From positions 62,001 through 126,000 of the forward strand of contig NZ_MAEJ01000010.1 of the NCBI RefSeq assembly GCF_009933175.1: a DNA stretch of 64,000 nucleotides. Reading direction: 5' to 3'. The DNA is from Candidatus Enterococcus huntleyi (GTDB lineage: Bacteria > Bacillota > Bacilli > Lactobacillales > Enterococcaceae). Below the pieces are notes generated by a model that was given only the letters and a program-made list of their open reading frames with translations, searched no databases and was not told the origin of the DNA. Of this stretch, positions 16,701-25,182 are shown one piece after another. Within the stretch, counting starts at the first letter, position 1, and each line of letters begins with the position of its first letter. The translations under genes and the position numbers were made by a program.

Positions 16701-17038
16701 ACTGTTCCTTCACCAACTAAAGTGACTTGCCAGAACCAACAATTATGCTCAGATAGTTGGATTGCGACTTGGTAATCAATTCCGTTTGCCATTCCTTGCC
16801 AAGTGAGTTGTGTTTCATCGGCAAAAAATTGACTGTCTGTATTTGAACCAATCAGCGGTGTCACTGTGTAACTGTCAGCGTTCTTTTGACGCAGATAAAT
16901 CTGATTGAGGCTACCATCTAGAGGATTTCCTAGGATTTGATTGATCATCATGCCGTGGCTTTCAATCTCGTATAGATCGCCGGTCTCTAGAAAAGTTAGA
17001 CGTGTGTCCCCTTTTTGTAGTTGTCGTAGGTTCTTCAT
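13751..17038 (-). CDS. GH94 glycoside phosphorylase, probably 1,2-beta-oligoglucan phosphorylase
   Basis: A very large (1095-residue) cytoplasmic enzyme of glycoside hydrolase family 94. The N-terminal two thirds are beta-rich. The (alpha/alpha)6 barrel begins near 590 with RWYTHNMLVHYLSPHGLEQYGGAAWGTRDVSQGP, and the catalytic loop YGDGDWDDTL is at 743-751, where GH94 enzymes place the general acid aspartate. Its length and neighbours match the Listeria innocua 1,2-beta-oligoglucan phosphorylase, which lies next to a GH3 glucosidase and an ABC importer. The reaction would be phosphorolysis of beta-1,2-glucooligosaccharides to alpha-glucose 1-phosphate. Cellobiose or laminaribiose phosphorylases are shorter. 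Family membership is secure; the exact linkage is inferred. It starts at ATG 17038 with GAGGAGGG and lies 12 bp after the GH3 gene. Confidence 0.88.
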   Translation of the reverse strand: MKNLRQLQKGDTRLTFLETGDLYEIESHGMMINQILGNPLDGSLNQIYLRQKNADSYTVTPLIGSNTDSQFFADETQLTWQGMANGIDYQVAIQLSEHNCWFWQVTLVGEGTVDVIYGQDLGNATKGAVQSNEAYVSQYIDHHISYPNSHKQTVVTSRQNQPQDGKFPAVEQGSLQTLRAFSTDGYQFFKRAYKKTNQPQALLQGTLDNEVYQYEFAYIALQSETVDLTNQPQELVFYAATKESQEEAVNAPLFAIETISSWYHELTFTHPDNNGVTFTKQLGAPIVGEEFSKEELQSLYPEQTEVEEDGQNTPYSFFTKDYHHVVLPKKEVAMERTHGHILLSGTDLDISKPLLSTTVYMPGLFNSQIVLGNTNMHKLLGNSRNSLNLSKLTGQRLYILEAGTWRLLTMPTAFEMGLNSATWTYKLADDLLTIRTYTVSETREVRLEVASRLGKVYTWALSNQLLMGPDDTPHYQIDETNEQLTIRSTHPAVQEKYPGLTYYVTSSQPFEMTDGSLFTNHTDDQLLVLKLADTAQFNVTIQGTLTGQPYTETQTDFSQEETTYRSFIDGLLHQFSLSHETVNVNRMNLLTRWYTHNMLVHYLSPHGLEQYGGAAWGTRDVSQGPTEFFLAVNRPEIVQSIIKNVYANQFEEDGNWPQWFMFDRYQEQKADESHGDIIVWPMKIVADYLEKTNDFSILNEEIPYTLRSSFQKTKKTIPLYQHIQKEIAYIEANFLEGTFLSCYGDGDWDDTLQPYDSRLKKSMASSWTVALTYQVIKKLGALLATFDAAYSQKLTQLSQSIKADFEKYVLASETIPGFLYQTAEHEFEQMVYPGDNKTHIHYRLLPMTRSMIAELLTPQQVSHHLKLIRKHLQFPDGVRLMNRPASYNGGVSTHFKRAEQSANFGREIGLQYVHAHIRFAEAMAKIGETEEAWHALEIINPISIADYVPNAEMRQANVYFSSSDGDFKTRLEAQENFGKLKDGTVGVKGGWRIYSSGPGIYLNQLLTAVLGIREQTEQVVFDPILPKELDGLSLNYQLFGKPVTITFHLNRQAAVEIDGKPVTFTREENPYRTGGLCVSRTEFTDKKEQHIDIYR

Positions 17039-17050
17039 ATGGACCCTCCT

Positions 17051-19198
17051 CTATTCTATCAATTGAAATGTGGTCGTGAGTAAGTCGCGACTATTTGGCC
17101 CAACCATTAATTGGAAGTCACCAGTATCGCTACGCCACTGATTATCGATGTGCACATAACGTAAGTCCGCTTCATTCAATTCACAGGAAACGGTCTTCTC
17201 TTCACCGGGAGCTAAGCTGACTTTTTCGAATGCTTTCAGTTCTTTGATTGGCCGTACGCGTTCAGCGACTAAGTCACGAATATAAAATTGAACCGTCTCT
17301 ACGACCGGCAGTGAAGATGTATTTTTGACTTTCACTGAGGCTGTTAATGGTGTCGCAGACGTGAGCGATTGGTTAATGACTAGCTCTGTATAGTCGACCT
17401 GACTGTAGGTTAAGCCAAAACCAAATGGATATTTAGCATAGTTTGATGTATCTAAATATTTTGAAACATATTTTTCATCGGGGGCTGATTCGTAAGGACG
17501 ACCAGTATTTTCGACATTATAATAGATCGGCACTTGCCCGACGGTCTCAGGAAATGACATGCTAAGTCGACCGCTTGGATTACTGTTTCCCCATAGAATT
17601 TCAGCTAAGGCATGTCCCCCTTGTGAACCAGGGAACCAAGCTTCGACAATCGCTTTTGCTTGATTAAAGTCTGACAAATCTAGCGGACGACCATTATAAA
17701 CAGTCACAATAATTTCTTTGTTGACTTGTTGTAGCGCTTGGAAAAGCTGGATTTGTGCTTCAGGCAATCGAATATCACTGCGACTCGCGGCCTCACCACT
17801 CATCTCAGATGTCTCACCCAAAGCTAAGATCACTTTATCGGCTTTTTCAGCTAGCGCAAGTGCTTCTTTGATGGCTGCTTCAGAAGGGGCAAAATAATCA
17901 AACGGTTCTTTGCCTAGTAAGAGTGATGAAGAAAGGTTTTTCGCGCCTTCTGCTAATGAGATGGCTTCAGTTTTTTGACCTTGCCACGACCACGCGCCTA
18001 AAATATCTTGAGAGGCAGCTGCTGGGCCGATAAGCGCCACGTTTTCTTCACTTTTGAGTGGCAGAATCGCTTCATTTTTTAATAAGACAATCGCTTTTGT
18101 CGCAAGGTCTTTGGCTGCTTGTTGATGTTCCTCAGAAAAAATCACGCGCGCTTCTTCTTCAACATTTGCGCCACGATGTGGATTTTCAAACAAACCTAAA
18201 TCATTTTTCAAAGTCAGAATTCTTAGGACGGCTTCATCTAGAAGCTGTTCATCGACGGTGCCTTCTTGAATCAATTCTGCCAAATAATCCGTGTAGCAAG
18301 TGGTCATCATCTCAATATCGACGCCTGCTTCAATAGCTAATTGGGCGGCTTGTTTCTTATCTTTTGCAACCCCGTGAGCGATTAATTCTTGGATTGCGCC
18401 CCAGTCGGAAATCACGACGCCATCAAAACCGAATTCTTTACGTAAAATGTCACGGAACAACCATTTATTTCCAGTTGCTGGCACGCCATTCAGTGAATTG
18501 AAAGAGGTCATGACTAATTTTGCTCCTGCTTCAAGAGCCGCGCGATAACCAGGTAAATATTGTTCTCTTAATTGCTGTTCAGAAAGATCAACACTGTTAT
18601 AATCACGGCCAGAAAGAGCAGCACCGTAAGCCGCGAAATGCTTCACACAAGCGGCGACCCGCGACAAATCGTTTTTCAAATCCGTTCCTTGGTAGCCTAA
18701 GACCATTGCTTGTGCTAGCTGACTATTAAGAAACGGATCTTCTCCGGTTGATTCCATGACTCTTCCCCACCGTGGATCTCTGACTAAATCGACCATCGGT
18801 GAAAAAGTCACGTGTAATCCTGAAACAGCCGCTTCTTTCGCCGAAACAGCTGCCATTTTTTCAACAGCTGCTGCATCCCAGGTACAGCCTAACGCCAACG
18901 GAATTGGGAAAATTGTCCGAAAGCCATGAATAATGTCGGCCATTAAAATAGTTGGAATATGCAAGCGATTATTTGCCATATATTCTTTTTGGACACGAAT
19001 AGCTTCTTTTGCGCCGGAAACGCCTAAGGTTGTGCCGGCTTGATTAATCGTTTCTTGGGTCAAGCCTAAGTCAGACATCGGGCCAGTTTTTTCTTCTGCT
19101 TTATCTGAATAGAAAGCCGCTGCCAATTGTAATAATTGATCTATTTTTTCTTCTAACGTCATTTGTTCGACTAAATTTTGTAGCTGTTCTTGTTTCAT
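17051..19198 (-). CDS. GH3 beta-glucosidase of the beta-glucan operon
   Basis: A 715-residue family 3 beta-glucosidase without signal peptide, so cytoplasmic. The TIM-barrel domain contains KHFAAYGAALSGRDYNSVDLSE and the nucleophile aspartate D265 in FDGVVISDWGA. The second domain has a GETSEMSGEAASR loop (461-472), where the acid/base glutamate is expected. A fibronectin-III-like domain closes the protein (VETVQFYIRDLVAERVRPIKELKAFEKV). Size and neighbours match the Listeria Lin1840-type enzyme that cleaves sophorose and short beta-1,2-glucans. It would finish the disaccharides left by the phosphorylase. It overlaps the preceding EEP-family gene by 4 bases (ATGA), a sign of translational coupling. 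Confidence 0.92.
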   Translation of the reverse strand: MKQEQLQNLVEQMTLEEKIDQLLQLAAAFYSDKAEEKTGPMSDLGLTQETINQAGTTLGVSGAKEAIRVQKEYMANNRLHIPTILMADIIHGFRTIFPIPLALGCTWDAAAVEKMAAVSAKEAAVSGLHVTFSPMVDLVRDPRWGRVMESTGEDPFLNSQLAQAMVLGYQGTDLKNDLSRVAACVKHFAAYGAALSGRDYNSVDLSEQQLREQYLPGYRAALEAGAKLVMTSFNSLNGVPATGNKWLFRDILRKEFGFDGVVISDWGAIQELIAHGVAKDKKQAAQLAIEAGVDIEMMTTCYTDYLAELIQEGTVDEQLLDEAVLRILTLKNDLGLFENPHRGANVEEEARVIFSEEHQQAAKDLATKAIVLLKNEAILPLKSEENVALIGPAAASQDILGAWSWQGQKTEAISLAEGAKNLSSSLLLGKEPFDYFAPSEAAIKEALALAEKADKVILALGETSEMSGEAASRSDIRLPEAQIQLFQALQQVNKEIIVTVYNGRPLDLSDFNQAKAIVEAWFPGSQGGHALAEILWGNSNPSGRLSMSFPETVGQVPIYYNVENTGRPYESAPDEKYVSKYLDTSNYAKYPFGFGLTYSQVDYTELVINQSLTSATPLTASVKVKNTSSLPVVETVQFYIRDLVAERVRPIKELKAFEKVSLAPGEEKTVSCELNEADLRYVHIDNQWRSDTGDFQLMVGPNSRDLLTTTFQLIE

Positions 19199-19971
19199 TT
19201 CCTCAACTCCTCGTTAATAGTTGCTTCCAGTGGAAAATGATCAGAAGGATAGCGATTATCACAAGAATCTGTCAGGGTACCACTAGTTTTGACACTGCCG
19301 TTTAGTAGATAGATATAATCAATTTCTTCTAACTCATTCCACGGCTTGGTGTACTTGAAATCTTGAAAGGAACCAAACGGTCCATAGTGCGGGTGCTTGG
19401 TTGCTGTTTTTGTATTGACAAAGCCTTGAGAAAGAACCAATTCATGGACTGCTTCCGTCGGTTCAGCATTAAAATCGCCCAGTAAAATAGTCGGATAAGT
19501 TTGGATTTTATCTTGCATCCGCGTAAGAATGACCTGCATACCGGCATATCTAGCGGCTTCAGAGATGTGATCCAGGTGTGTATTTAGCACAAGGAATTCA
19601 TTTCCGGAAGCTTTTTCTTGTAGAATACTCCAGAGACAGATTCGTTTGCAGCCAGCGCCTTCGTGAATGCTAGCTATTTCAGGTGTATCAGATAACCAAA
19701 AATGCCCCTTTTCCAGTAAGTCGAAGGCCTCTTCTTTATAACAGATGGCTAATCCCTCACCGTTCTCGTCGCCGTCACGTTCTGCTGAAACGATGGCGTA
19801 ATCATTTAATTGTGCCAGGTCAGCGACTTGATTCGGGCGTAATTCTTGTAGGCCAACAATCGCCCACTGATGGTAGTTGATCAGTGCTAACACATAGTCT
19901 TTTCGATAAGACCATTGCCATTCTTGATCATAATCAGTATCGACACGAACGTTATAAGTTGCGATTTTCAT
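19195..19971 (-). CDS. Endonuclease/exonuclease/phosphatase-fold hydrolase
   Basis: A 258-residue protein of the EEP superfamily (DNase I-like fold), which includes nucleases, sphingomyelinases and inositol phosphatases. The metal and catalytic motifs are complete: IATYNVR (Asn), GLQELRP (Glu), LNTHLDH (His), ILLGDFNAEP (Asp, Asn), IDYIY and SDHFPLEA (Asp-His). There is no signal peptide. It sits in the middle of the sugar operon, overlapping the genes on both sides by 20 and 4 bases, so a role in DNA repair is unlikely. A phosphodiesterase or phosphatase acting on a modified oligosaccharide is a reasonable inference. Proteins of this kind also occur in other sugar clusters without a proven substrate. 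Confidence 0.85.
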   Translation of the reverse strand: MKIATYNVRVDTDYDQEWQWSYRKDYVLALINYHQWAIVGLQELRPNQVADLAQLNDYAIVSAERDGDENGEGLAICYKEEAFDLLEKGHFWLSDTPEIASIHEGAGCKRICLWSILQEKASGNEFLVLNTHLDHISEAARYAGMQVILTRMQDKIQTYPTILLGDFNAEPTEAVHELVLSQGFVNTKTATKHPHYGPFGSFQDFKYTKPWNELEEIDYIYLLNGSVKTSGTLTDSCDNRYPSDHFPLEATINEELRK

Positions 19972-20872
19972 AAGCGAATTTCCCCTTTAGTAATTCTTTT
20001 AGTGTCCGGATTTCTTTTTCTAATTGGCGCCGTCCCCCGCCATCATGTCCCTTATTCCAATAAACAATTAATTCTTTTGGTGCTTGTAGCTTATGATAGG
20101 TAGGAAAGAAATTTTTCATGGGACAAATTGGGTCTGCACTGCCGACAGATGTATAAACGGGATTTTGAATGGATTCGACTAAATGCAGTGTATCGAAGGG
20201 CACCAGCGCATCTTTAATCTGTTGTTCCATTTCTGGATGTTGTTGAATATAGTCATGAATAATTCCATAAGAACCAGTTCCTTCATCTATTCGACTCGCA
20301 ATACTCGAGTGACTAGGCACATTGGCAAAGGTTGCTTGAATTGTTTGCTCGGTTAAGGCATTGATGATCAGTGCTAGACCACCGCCTTGTGAACCGCCAT
20401 GTAAAAAGAGTTTTTCTGAATCAATCTCTGGTAGTTGCGCACACAGTGTGACCGCCCGCAAGTGATCGGCAATGACTCTGCGCATATAGAAATCCTGACT
20501 AGTCAAAAAGCCTCTGCCCATCGGCGGGTCTAAAGTCACCGTTTGATAACTGGCAGAGTCCAACGTCTTGCCTCCCTGATCACGATTATCAATCACTAGA
20601 CAAGCACAGCCTATCTCCAGCCAATGTGCAAAATATTCAGGCTCTTGAATATGATTCATATAGCCCAGAAAATCAATCACCACTGGACTTGGTTTCTCGG
20701 CTACTGGCACCAATAGTACGCCATAAATTGTCTCATTCAGTAAACTTTGAAATGAAATATCATAAACGACGGTATTGGCTAAGGAAGTCGCTCGCGGTTC
20801 TCTGTTAAATTGACTTGGAATCTGGTTGAGTTCAGCGATTGTTTGCGCCCAAAAATGCTTAATTTCCTTCAT
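19952..20872 (-). CDS. Acetylxylan-esterase-like alpha/beta hydrolase
   Basis: A 306-residue alpha/beta hydrolase of the AXE1 (cephalosporin-C deacetylase/acetylxylan esterase) type. The ATG at 20872 is chosen because GGAGGAAAA lies upstream. The nucleophile elbow is HGGSQGGG, the oxyanion region is VVIDFLGYMNH, DNRDQGGKTLDS is typical of the family, and the late acid and histidine are in SVGSADPICP and NKGHDGGG. There is no signal peptide, so it would deacylate imported sugars in the cytoplasm. Its start lies inside the end of the yesL-like gene (14-bp overlap) and its end overlaps the EEP gene. Given the operon it may remove acetyl or other ester groups from glucooligosaccharides. Confidence 0.87.
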   Translation of the reverse strand: MKEIKHFWAQTIAELNQIPSQFNREPRATSLANTVVYDISFQSLLNETIYGVLLVPVAEKPSPVVIDFLGYMNHIQEPEYFAHWLEIGCACLVIDNRDQGGKTLDSASYQTVTLDPPMGRGFLTSQDFYMRRVIADHLRAVTLCAQLPEIDSEKLFLHGGSQGGGLALIINALTEQTIQATFANVPSHSSIASRIDEGTGSYGIIHDYIQQHPEMEQQIKDALVPFDTLHLVESIQNPVYTSVGSADPICPMKNFFPTYHKLQAPKELIVYWNKGHDGGGRRQLEKEIRTLKELLKGKFAYENRNL

Positions 20873-21509
20873 CGTTTTCCTCCAATACTTTGATAAAAAA
20901 GAACAGTTGCAAGCAGGCACTTACGGCAACGCCTAGTGCAATAAATAAAAAGAAGCCCCATTTTATCATGAACCAGCTGGTAAGAGCGGGAATCACTAAT
21001 AAAATAATACTGTTTGCGCTACTGCTTAAAACAACATAGAAGGTCTCATGAACAGCTTTTTTCAAAGGCCAAGAATAGACACTGTAGATAATTAAAAATG
21101 TGCAGATAAAGAGCAGTGAAAGTCCGAAGAAAACAATCGCTAGAAAGCCCAGATAGTTAGTGATGTTAAAGAGCACGAAGGTGCCGGCCCCAATCCCCAC
21201 CAGTAGCAACGGAATAAAAACTGTCAAAACCAAGCCACGTTTAAAATTATCTCTCAGGTTTTGGATAAAGGTGATACTGACCGCTGACTCGTGTTCTTTG
21301 ATCATCTGATAAATCGTACGATACAGTGCGATGAGTGCTGGTCCAATCAAAATAATCGTCAGACTGCTGAGCCAGAACAAGAGATTGACCAGTATTAAGT
21401 TGGCGATGAATGAAAAGATTCGATAGTACAATCCTTCATATGAAAAAAGTTTATTCATAAGTAACAGAGAGGAAAGTTCGTCTAACAGCTGATCTTTCCT
21501 CTCCTCCAT
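20859..21509 (-). CDS. YesL/DUF624 family membrane protein
   Basis: A 216-residue integral membrane protein with about five membrane segments (near 33-62, 92-115, 118-143, 163-180 and 183-207). FSFIANLILVNLLFWLSSLTIILIGPALIALYRTI is the usual N-terminal hallmark of the YesL/DUF624 family. Members are nearly always encoded beside CUT1-type ABC importers for plant oligosaccharides, but their function is unknown. Here it lies 9 bp after the binding-protein gene. The annotated start at 21509 has AAGAAGGG very close to the ATG; a start 17 codons later has no ribosome site. Confidence 0.85.
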   Translation of the reverse strand: MEERKDQLLDELSSLLLMNKLFSYEGLYYRIFSFIANLILVNLLFWLSSLTIILIGPALIALYRTIYQMIKEHESAVSITFIQNLRDNFKRGLVLTVFIPLLLVGIGAGTFVLFNITNYLGFLAIVFFGLSLLFICTFLIIYSVYSWPLKKAVHETFYVVLSSSANSIILLVIPALTSWFMIKWGFFLFIALGVAVSACLQLFFFIKVLEENDEGN

Positions 21510-21518
21510 CCCTTCTTA

Positions 21519-23117
21519 TTAGTTTAGTTTTTCTTTATTTTCGGCCATTTTTTCAGATTTAATGTCTTTAATGGCTTCCCATTTATTATTTTCTAGGAAG
21601 TCTTTAAAATTGTTGAGTGTTGTATCAAACGCTTTTTCATCTTTTGAACGAATCAATGAAACGATGGTCGTATTTAGCTTGGTTTCAATCGCTTCATTTG
21701 AACGCGCTTCGGCTGTACCGGCATCAGGATTCGTGTTTTCAATCACGAAATGCGGCGTTAATTTGCCGACACCCCATTCTTGCATTTGTGTCAAGGCACT
21801 AACTTGTTTGACTTTTAATGAATTCACACGGTCATTGTTGAAGTATAAGAAACGGCTAATCCCATATTTCTTGTTGTAAGCTTCGTTGTCGGTTTTTTCC
21901 ATCTCTTTGACTTCATCTAGGTAATCAATCTTGCCTTCGTCGTTGTAAGCATAAGTAACGCCTTCAACCCCGTATTTTGTCAAAATTTGACCAGGTTCAT
22001 CGATCAAATAAGTGAACAGTTGCGTTACTTTTGCCGGATCCTTAGCATCTTTGGTAATGTAGTTGCTCAGCCAGCCAGAAATCCCTGTTTGGTTAAGCGT
22101 TGGTTTTCTGCCTGAGGTACTTGAAGGACCATCAATCGCAATATATTGAGTGCCAGAATTCTTCATGAATTCAGTGAAGTTACCGCCTTGGCCACTGGTA
22201 CCAGCCACAAGCATCGTTGCGTATTTCCCTTGTTTGACTTTTTCATCAAAGGTTGCACCATCATCGGTAAAGCTGTCATCACTGATATTGCCGTCGCGAT
22301 AGACTTGGTTGATGGTTTTTAGCCATTCTAGATATTCTTCATCCATACTACGGTCGTAGAATTTGCCGTCTTCATCTTCAAGTGGCACCCCTAAGAAATC
22401 TTGCAATTTGTCTGAGAATGGACCCGCTGCTTCGCCAATCGTTGTGAAGCCCATCGGTGTGTAGTCTGGATATTTTTCGCTAATTTCTTTCATGACTTTG
22501 ACAAAGTTTTCTGGTGTCGAAACATCTGGTTTACCTAATGCATTGTAGACATCTTCACGGATCACAAAATTATCATTGACCGGCACGTTGCCTGCTTCAT
22601 AATCGGCTTCAGTATTTGAATAGTTAGGATAGCCGTAAGTTTTGCCATTATCTAAAGCGTACCATTTAAAGGTGTCTTCATTCACAACACTCATCAGATA
22701 AGGGTCATATTTTTTAGCTAAATCATTTAAAGGTAAGGCCCACGAATCAGCTTTTTTGGCTGCTTGACCGGTCATATCGGTTAAGGTCACGATATCCGGC
22801 ATGTCGCCGCCTGAAATCATCGCGTTTAATTTGGAATCATCGCCTGAGATAAATTCGATATCAATATTCAAATCTTTTTTGATTTGCGCAGTCGTTACGT
22901 CTTCGCCAAAGGGTAAGGAAGTCCAGTCAGAGTTAATGTACCATCTGATTTTTGTGGTTTCTTCTTTTTTATCTTGTTTCCAAGCAGGCGTCGTTTCATC
23001 TAAGGTATAGCGATCTTTAATCGAAAAATCATCCGCTGCTTTCTCTTCTTTCCCACCACAAGCAGCTAAACTTAGTAATACAGAGACGGCCAACAAACTA
23101 CCAAACAATTTTTTCAT
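21519..23117 (-). CDS. Sugar ABC transporter substrate-binding lipoprotein
   Basis: A 532-residue extracellular binding protein with a lipoprotein signal peptide: MKKLFGSLLAVSVLLSLAAC, lipobox LAAC with the acylated cysteine at C20. The body is a family-1 solute-binding protein of the large LplA/YtcQ group (TKIRWYINSDWTSLPFGEDVTTAQIKKDLNIDIEF, then GDMPDIVTLTD). It is held on the outer face of the membrane and delivers oligosaccharide to the two permeases encoded just upstream. Its size and context match the Listeria sophorooligosaccharide-binding protein. No ATPase gene is present, so a shared MsmK-type ATPase elsewhere probably powers uptake. The ribosome site is GAGGGAATAG. Confidence 0.92.
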   Translation of the reverse strand: MKKLFGSLLAVSVLLSLAACGGKEEKAADDFSIKDRYTLDETTPAWKQDKKEETTKIRWYINSDWTSLPFGEDVTTAQIKKDLNIDIEFISGDDSKLNAMISGGDMPDIVTLTDMTGQAAKKADSWALPLNDLAKKYDPYLMSVVNEDTFKWYALDNGKTYGYPNYSNTEADYEAGNVPVNDNFVIREDVYNALGKPDVSTPENFVKVMKEISEKYPDYTPMGFTTIGEAAGPFSDKLQDFLGVPLEDEDGKFYDRSMDEEYLEWLKTINQVYRDGNISDDSFTDDGATFDEKVKQGKYATMLVAGTSGQGGNFTEFMKNSGTQYIAIDGPSSTSGRKPTLNQTGISGWLSNYITKDAKDPAKVTQLFTYLIDEPGQILTKYGVEGVTYAYNDEGKIDYLDEVKEMEKTDNEAYNKKYGISRFLYFNNDRVNSLKVKQVSALTQMQEWGVGKLTPHFVIENTNPDAGTAEARSNEAIETKLNTTIVSLIRSKDEKAFDTTLNNFKDFLENNKWEAIKDIKSEKMAENKEKLN

Positions 23118-23139
23118 GTCTATTCCCTCTTTCTAATTT

Positions 23140-24021
23140 TTATTCTTTCACTGCACCGGCCATCATACCGCCGATGAAATGTTTTTGAAGTAATGGATAA
23201 ATCACTAAGATTGGGACAGTTGTAATGACAATGGTGGCTAATTGAACCCCACGAGTTGTCGCTTGGAAAACAACGTCGGTACTGCCACTTTCTGTCATAG
23301 TACTCAAATTTGACTGAACGATAATTTCATAAATCTTCATCTGTAACGGGTAGAGATATTCTTTTGTAATGTATAATTTGGTGGTCATAAAGTCATTCCA
23401 TTGCCCCACTCCATTAAACAAGATAATTGTAGCTAAGGCTGGTTTCGTAAGCGGTAGGAATATTTTAAGGAAAATCTGCATTTCAGTGGCTCCGTCAATT
23501 TTCGCCGATTCTTCCAAAGAAGCTGGAATCTCACGGAAAAAGTTCATCAAGATGACCACATCGTAGTAGCTAAACAAGGCTGGGATGATGTACACCCAAA
23601 ACGTATCTAATAAGCCCAATGACTTAATTAATAGATAAGTCGGGATCATCCCACCACCAAAGTACATGGTAATGACACCCATCGTGGTATAAATGCTGCG
23701 TCCCATCAGACGTGATTTACTCAAGCCGTAAGCGACGACTGCACAGAACAAGGTATGTGAAGCTGCCCCAATCACCGTTTTGAGGACGGAAATACCAAAG
23801 GCTCTCGGAATACTGGCATCTGATAATACGCGTCGGTAATTTTCTAGCGTAAAGCCCTTTGGCCACAGAACCAAACCATTTTCAGCCAACCCGGAGCTGG
23901 ATGAAACAGATGAAACGAGGATGTTCCAGACGGGAACAATAATCAGTAGTGAAAATAAAACAAGGATAATTGTATTAAAGAAATAAAATTTTCCATTCTC
24001 TTTTGATGTTCGTTTAAGCAT
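23140..24021 (-). CDS. ABC sugar transporter permease, LplC/YtcP type
   Basis: A 293-residue inner-membrane permease of the CUT1 family with six predicted membrane segments. The start at 24021 follows AAAGGAGGGAG; an in-frame start at 24060 overlaps the other permease gene and lacks a site. The conserved EAA loop, which contacts the ATPase, reads EESAKIDGATEMQIFLKIFLPLTKPALATI (about 185-214). It pairs with the LplB-type permease to form the channel. It lies 16 bp after that gene and 22 bp before the binding-protein gene in the same operon. Confidence 0.92.
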   Translation of the reverse strand: MLKRTSKENGKFYFFNTIILVLFSLLIIVPVWNILVSSVSSSSGLAENGLVLWPKGFTLENYRRVLSDASIPRAFGISVLKTVIGAASHTLFCAVVAYGLSKSRLMGRSIYTTMGVITMYFGGGMIPTYLLIKSLGLLDTFWVYIIPALFSYYDVVILMNFFREIPASLEESAKIDGATEMQIFLKIFLPLTKPALATIILFNGVGQWNDFMTTKLYITKEYLYPLQMKIYEIIVQSNLSTMTESGSTDVVFQATTRGVQLATIVITTVPILVIYPLLQKHFIGGMMAGAVKE

Positions 24022-24037
24022 AAGTTTCTCCCTCCTT

Positions 24038-24949
24038 TTATAAGATGACTGAGTTGCCATTATTCATTTTTCTAGTGACACGGTCTGTAATGATGAGTAG
24101 GATTACCGAAATGATGGAAATTCCTAAACCAACGGCAGTGGCGTATGAGAAATCGCCTTGCGTCAGCCCCATGCGGTAGACAAATGAATTAATAACTTCC
24201 GACTTGTTTTGGTTTTGCGCATTCATTAAGACCAACGTTTGATCAAGGTTAGAGCCTAAAATCCCACTGACATTTAAAATTAGGTTCAAGGAAATAATCG
24301 GTGTCAATAAAGGTAAGGTTATCGCTCTAATTTGAGTCAACTTAGTCGCTCCATCGATCCGAGCTGCCTCATAAAAGGTTGGGTCAATCCGCGACATACC
24401 AGCTAGATAAAGAATTGTGCCCCAGCCAACCTCTTTCCATAAATCTGAGAGAACGGCAATCCACCAATACTTATCAGGATCGAGTAAATGATTGACCCCT
24501 TTGTCCATTAAACCCACGGACATTAATAGTTGGTTGAAGAATCCGCCAGTGGAAAGCCAAGAAATGAGCATCCCGCCTAAGACAATCCATGAGAAGAAAT
24601 GCGGGATATAAGAGACGGTTTGAATGAATTTCTTCAAGCGGCCATCTTGCATTTCAAAAATCATAATCGCTAGGACGATGGGAATGGCAAATCCTAGGAA
24701 TAATTTCATTAAACTAATGGCCAGAGTATTACCCACAGCCTCCCAAAAAAAGGTATCTTCTAAAATAATTTTGAAATTTTCCAAGCCTACCCATTGTGCC
24801 GTAGAGATTGTATCAATAATGGTGTAGTTCTTGAATGCGATGATAATGCCATAAATAGGAATGTAGTTGAATACAATCATAAAAGCTACGCCAGGCAGAA
24901 CCATCCAATGCAGTTGCCGTTGTCTATAGAGTTTCTTCAGCTTATTCAT
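24038..24949 (-). CDS. ABC sugar transporter permease, LplB type
   Basis: A 303-residue permease, the first gene of the nine-gene operon. The N-terminus (QLHWMVLPGVAFMIVFNYIPIYGIIIAFKNY) is the usual LplB hallmark, and the EAA loop YEAARIDGATKLTQIRAITLPLLTPIISL lies at about 195-223. It forms a heterodimeric channel with the LplC-type partner. Translation starts at ATG 24949 behind GAAAGGAAAA. The LacI-controlled promoter lies about 80-105 bp upstream. Large LplB/LplC systems of this type commonly import di- to hexa-saccharides. Confidence 0.92.
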   Translation of the reverse strand: MNKLKKLYRQRQLHWMVLPGVAFMIVFNYIPIYGIIIAFKNYTIIDTISTAQWVGLENFKIILEDTFFWEAVGNTLAISLMKLFLGFAIPIVLAIMIFEMQDGRLKKFIQTVSYIPHFFSWIVLGGMLISWLSTGGFFNQLLMSVGLMDKGVNHLLDPDKYWWIAVLSDLWKEVGWGTILYLAGMSRIDPTFYEAARIDGATKLTQIRAITLPLLTPIISLNLILNVSGILGSNLDQTLVLMNAQNQNKSEVINSFVYRMGLTQGDFSYATAVGLGISIISVILLIITDRVTRKMNNGNSVIL

Positions 24950-25005
24950 ATATGATTTTCCTTTCTATTTTAATTAACTATTAGCCTACCTTTCTTAAAT
25001 TTGGT

Positions 25006-25054
25006 GAAACGTTTCTACGAGAAGAAGTATAAACCTGCTGATTTCAAAATGCAA
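25006..25054 (-). promoter_or_regulatory. LacI-controlled promoter of the beta-glucan operon
   Basis: On the minus strand the -35 TTGCAT (25049-25054) and -10 TATACT (25026-25031) are 17 bp apart. The perfect palindrome GAAACGTTTC (25006-25015) lies at about +4 to +13 of the expected transcript, where a bound repressor would stop initiation. The palindrome has CG at its centre without the extra bases of a CcpA cre site, so it is better read as a LacI-family operator. Confidence 0.85.
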
Positions 25055-25182
25055 GCCCTTACAACTATAAATTTCTGATTTTATTATAAAACCCTAATTT
25101 AACAGCGTTTTACTTGATTTTTAGGTAAATTCGACTAATTTTGTTCTAGAACAAATCCTGATTATGAAAATAAATCCACTAA

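Noticed and set aside
25006-25015. CcpA cre site at GAAACGTTTC
   Set aside because: The centre has CG only, without the flanking bases of the cre core (NCGN), so the 10-bp dyad fits a dedicated LacI operator better.
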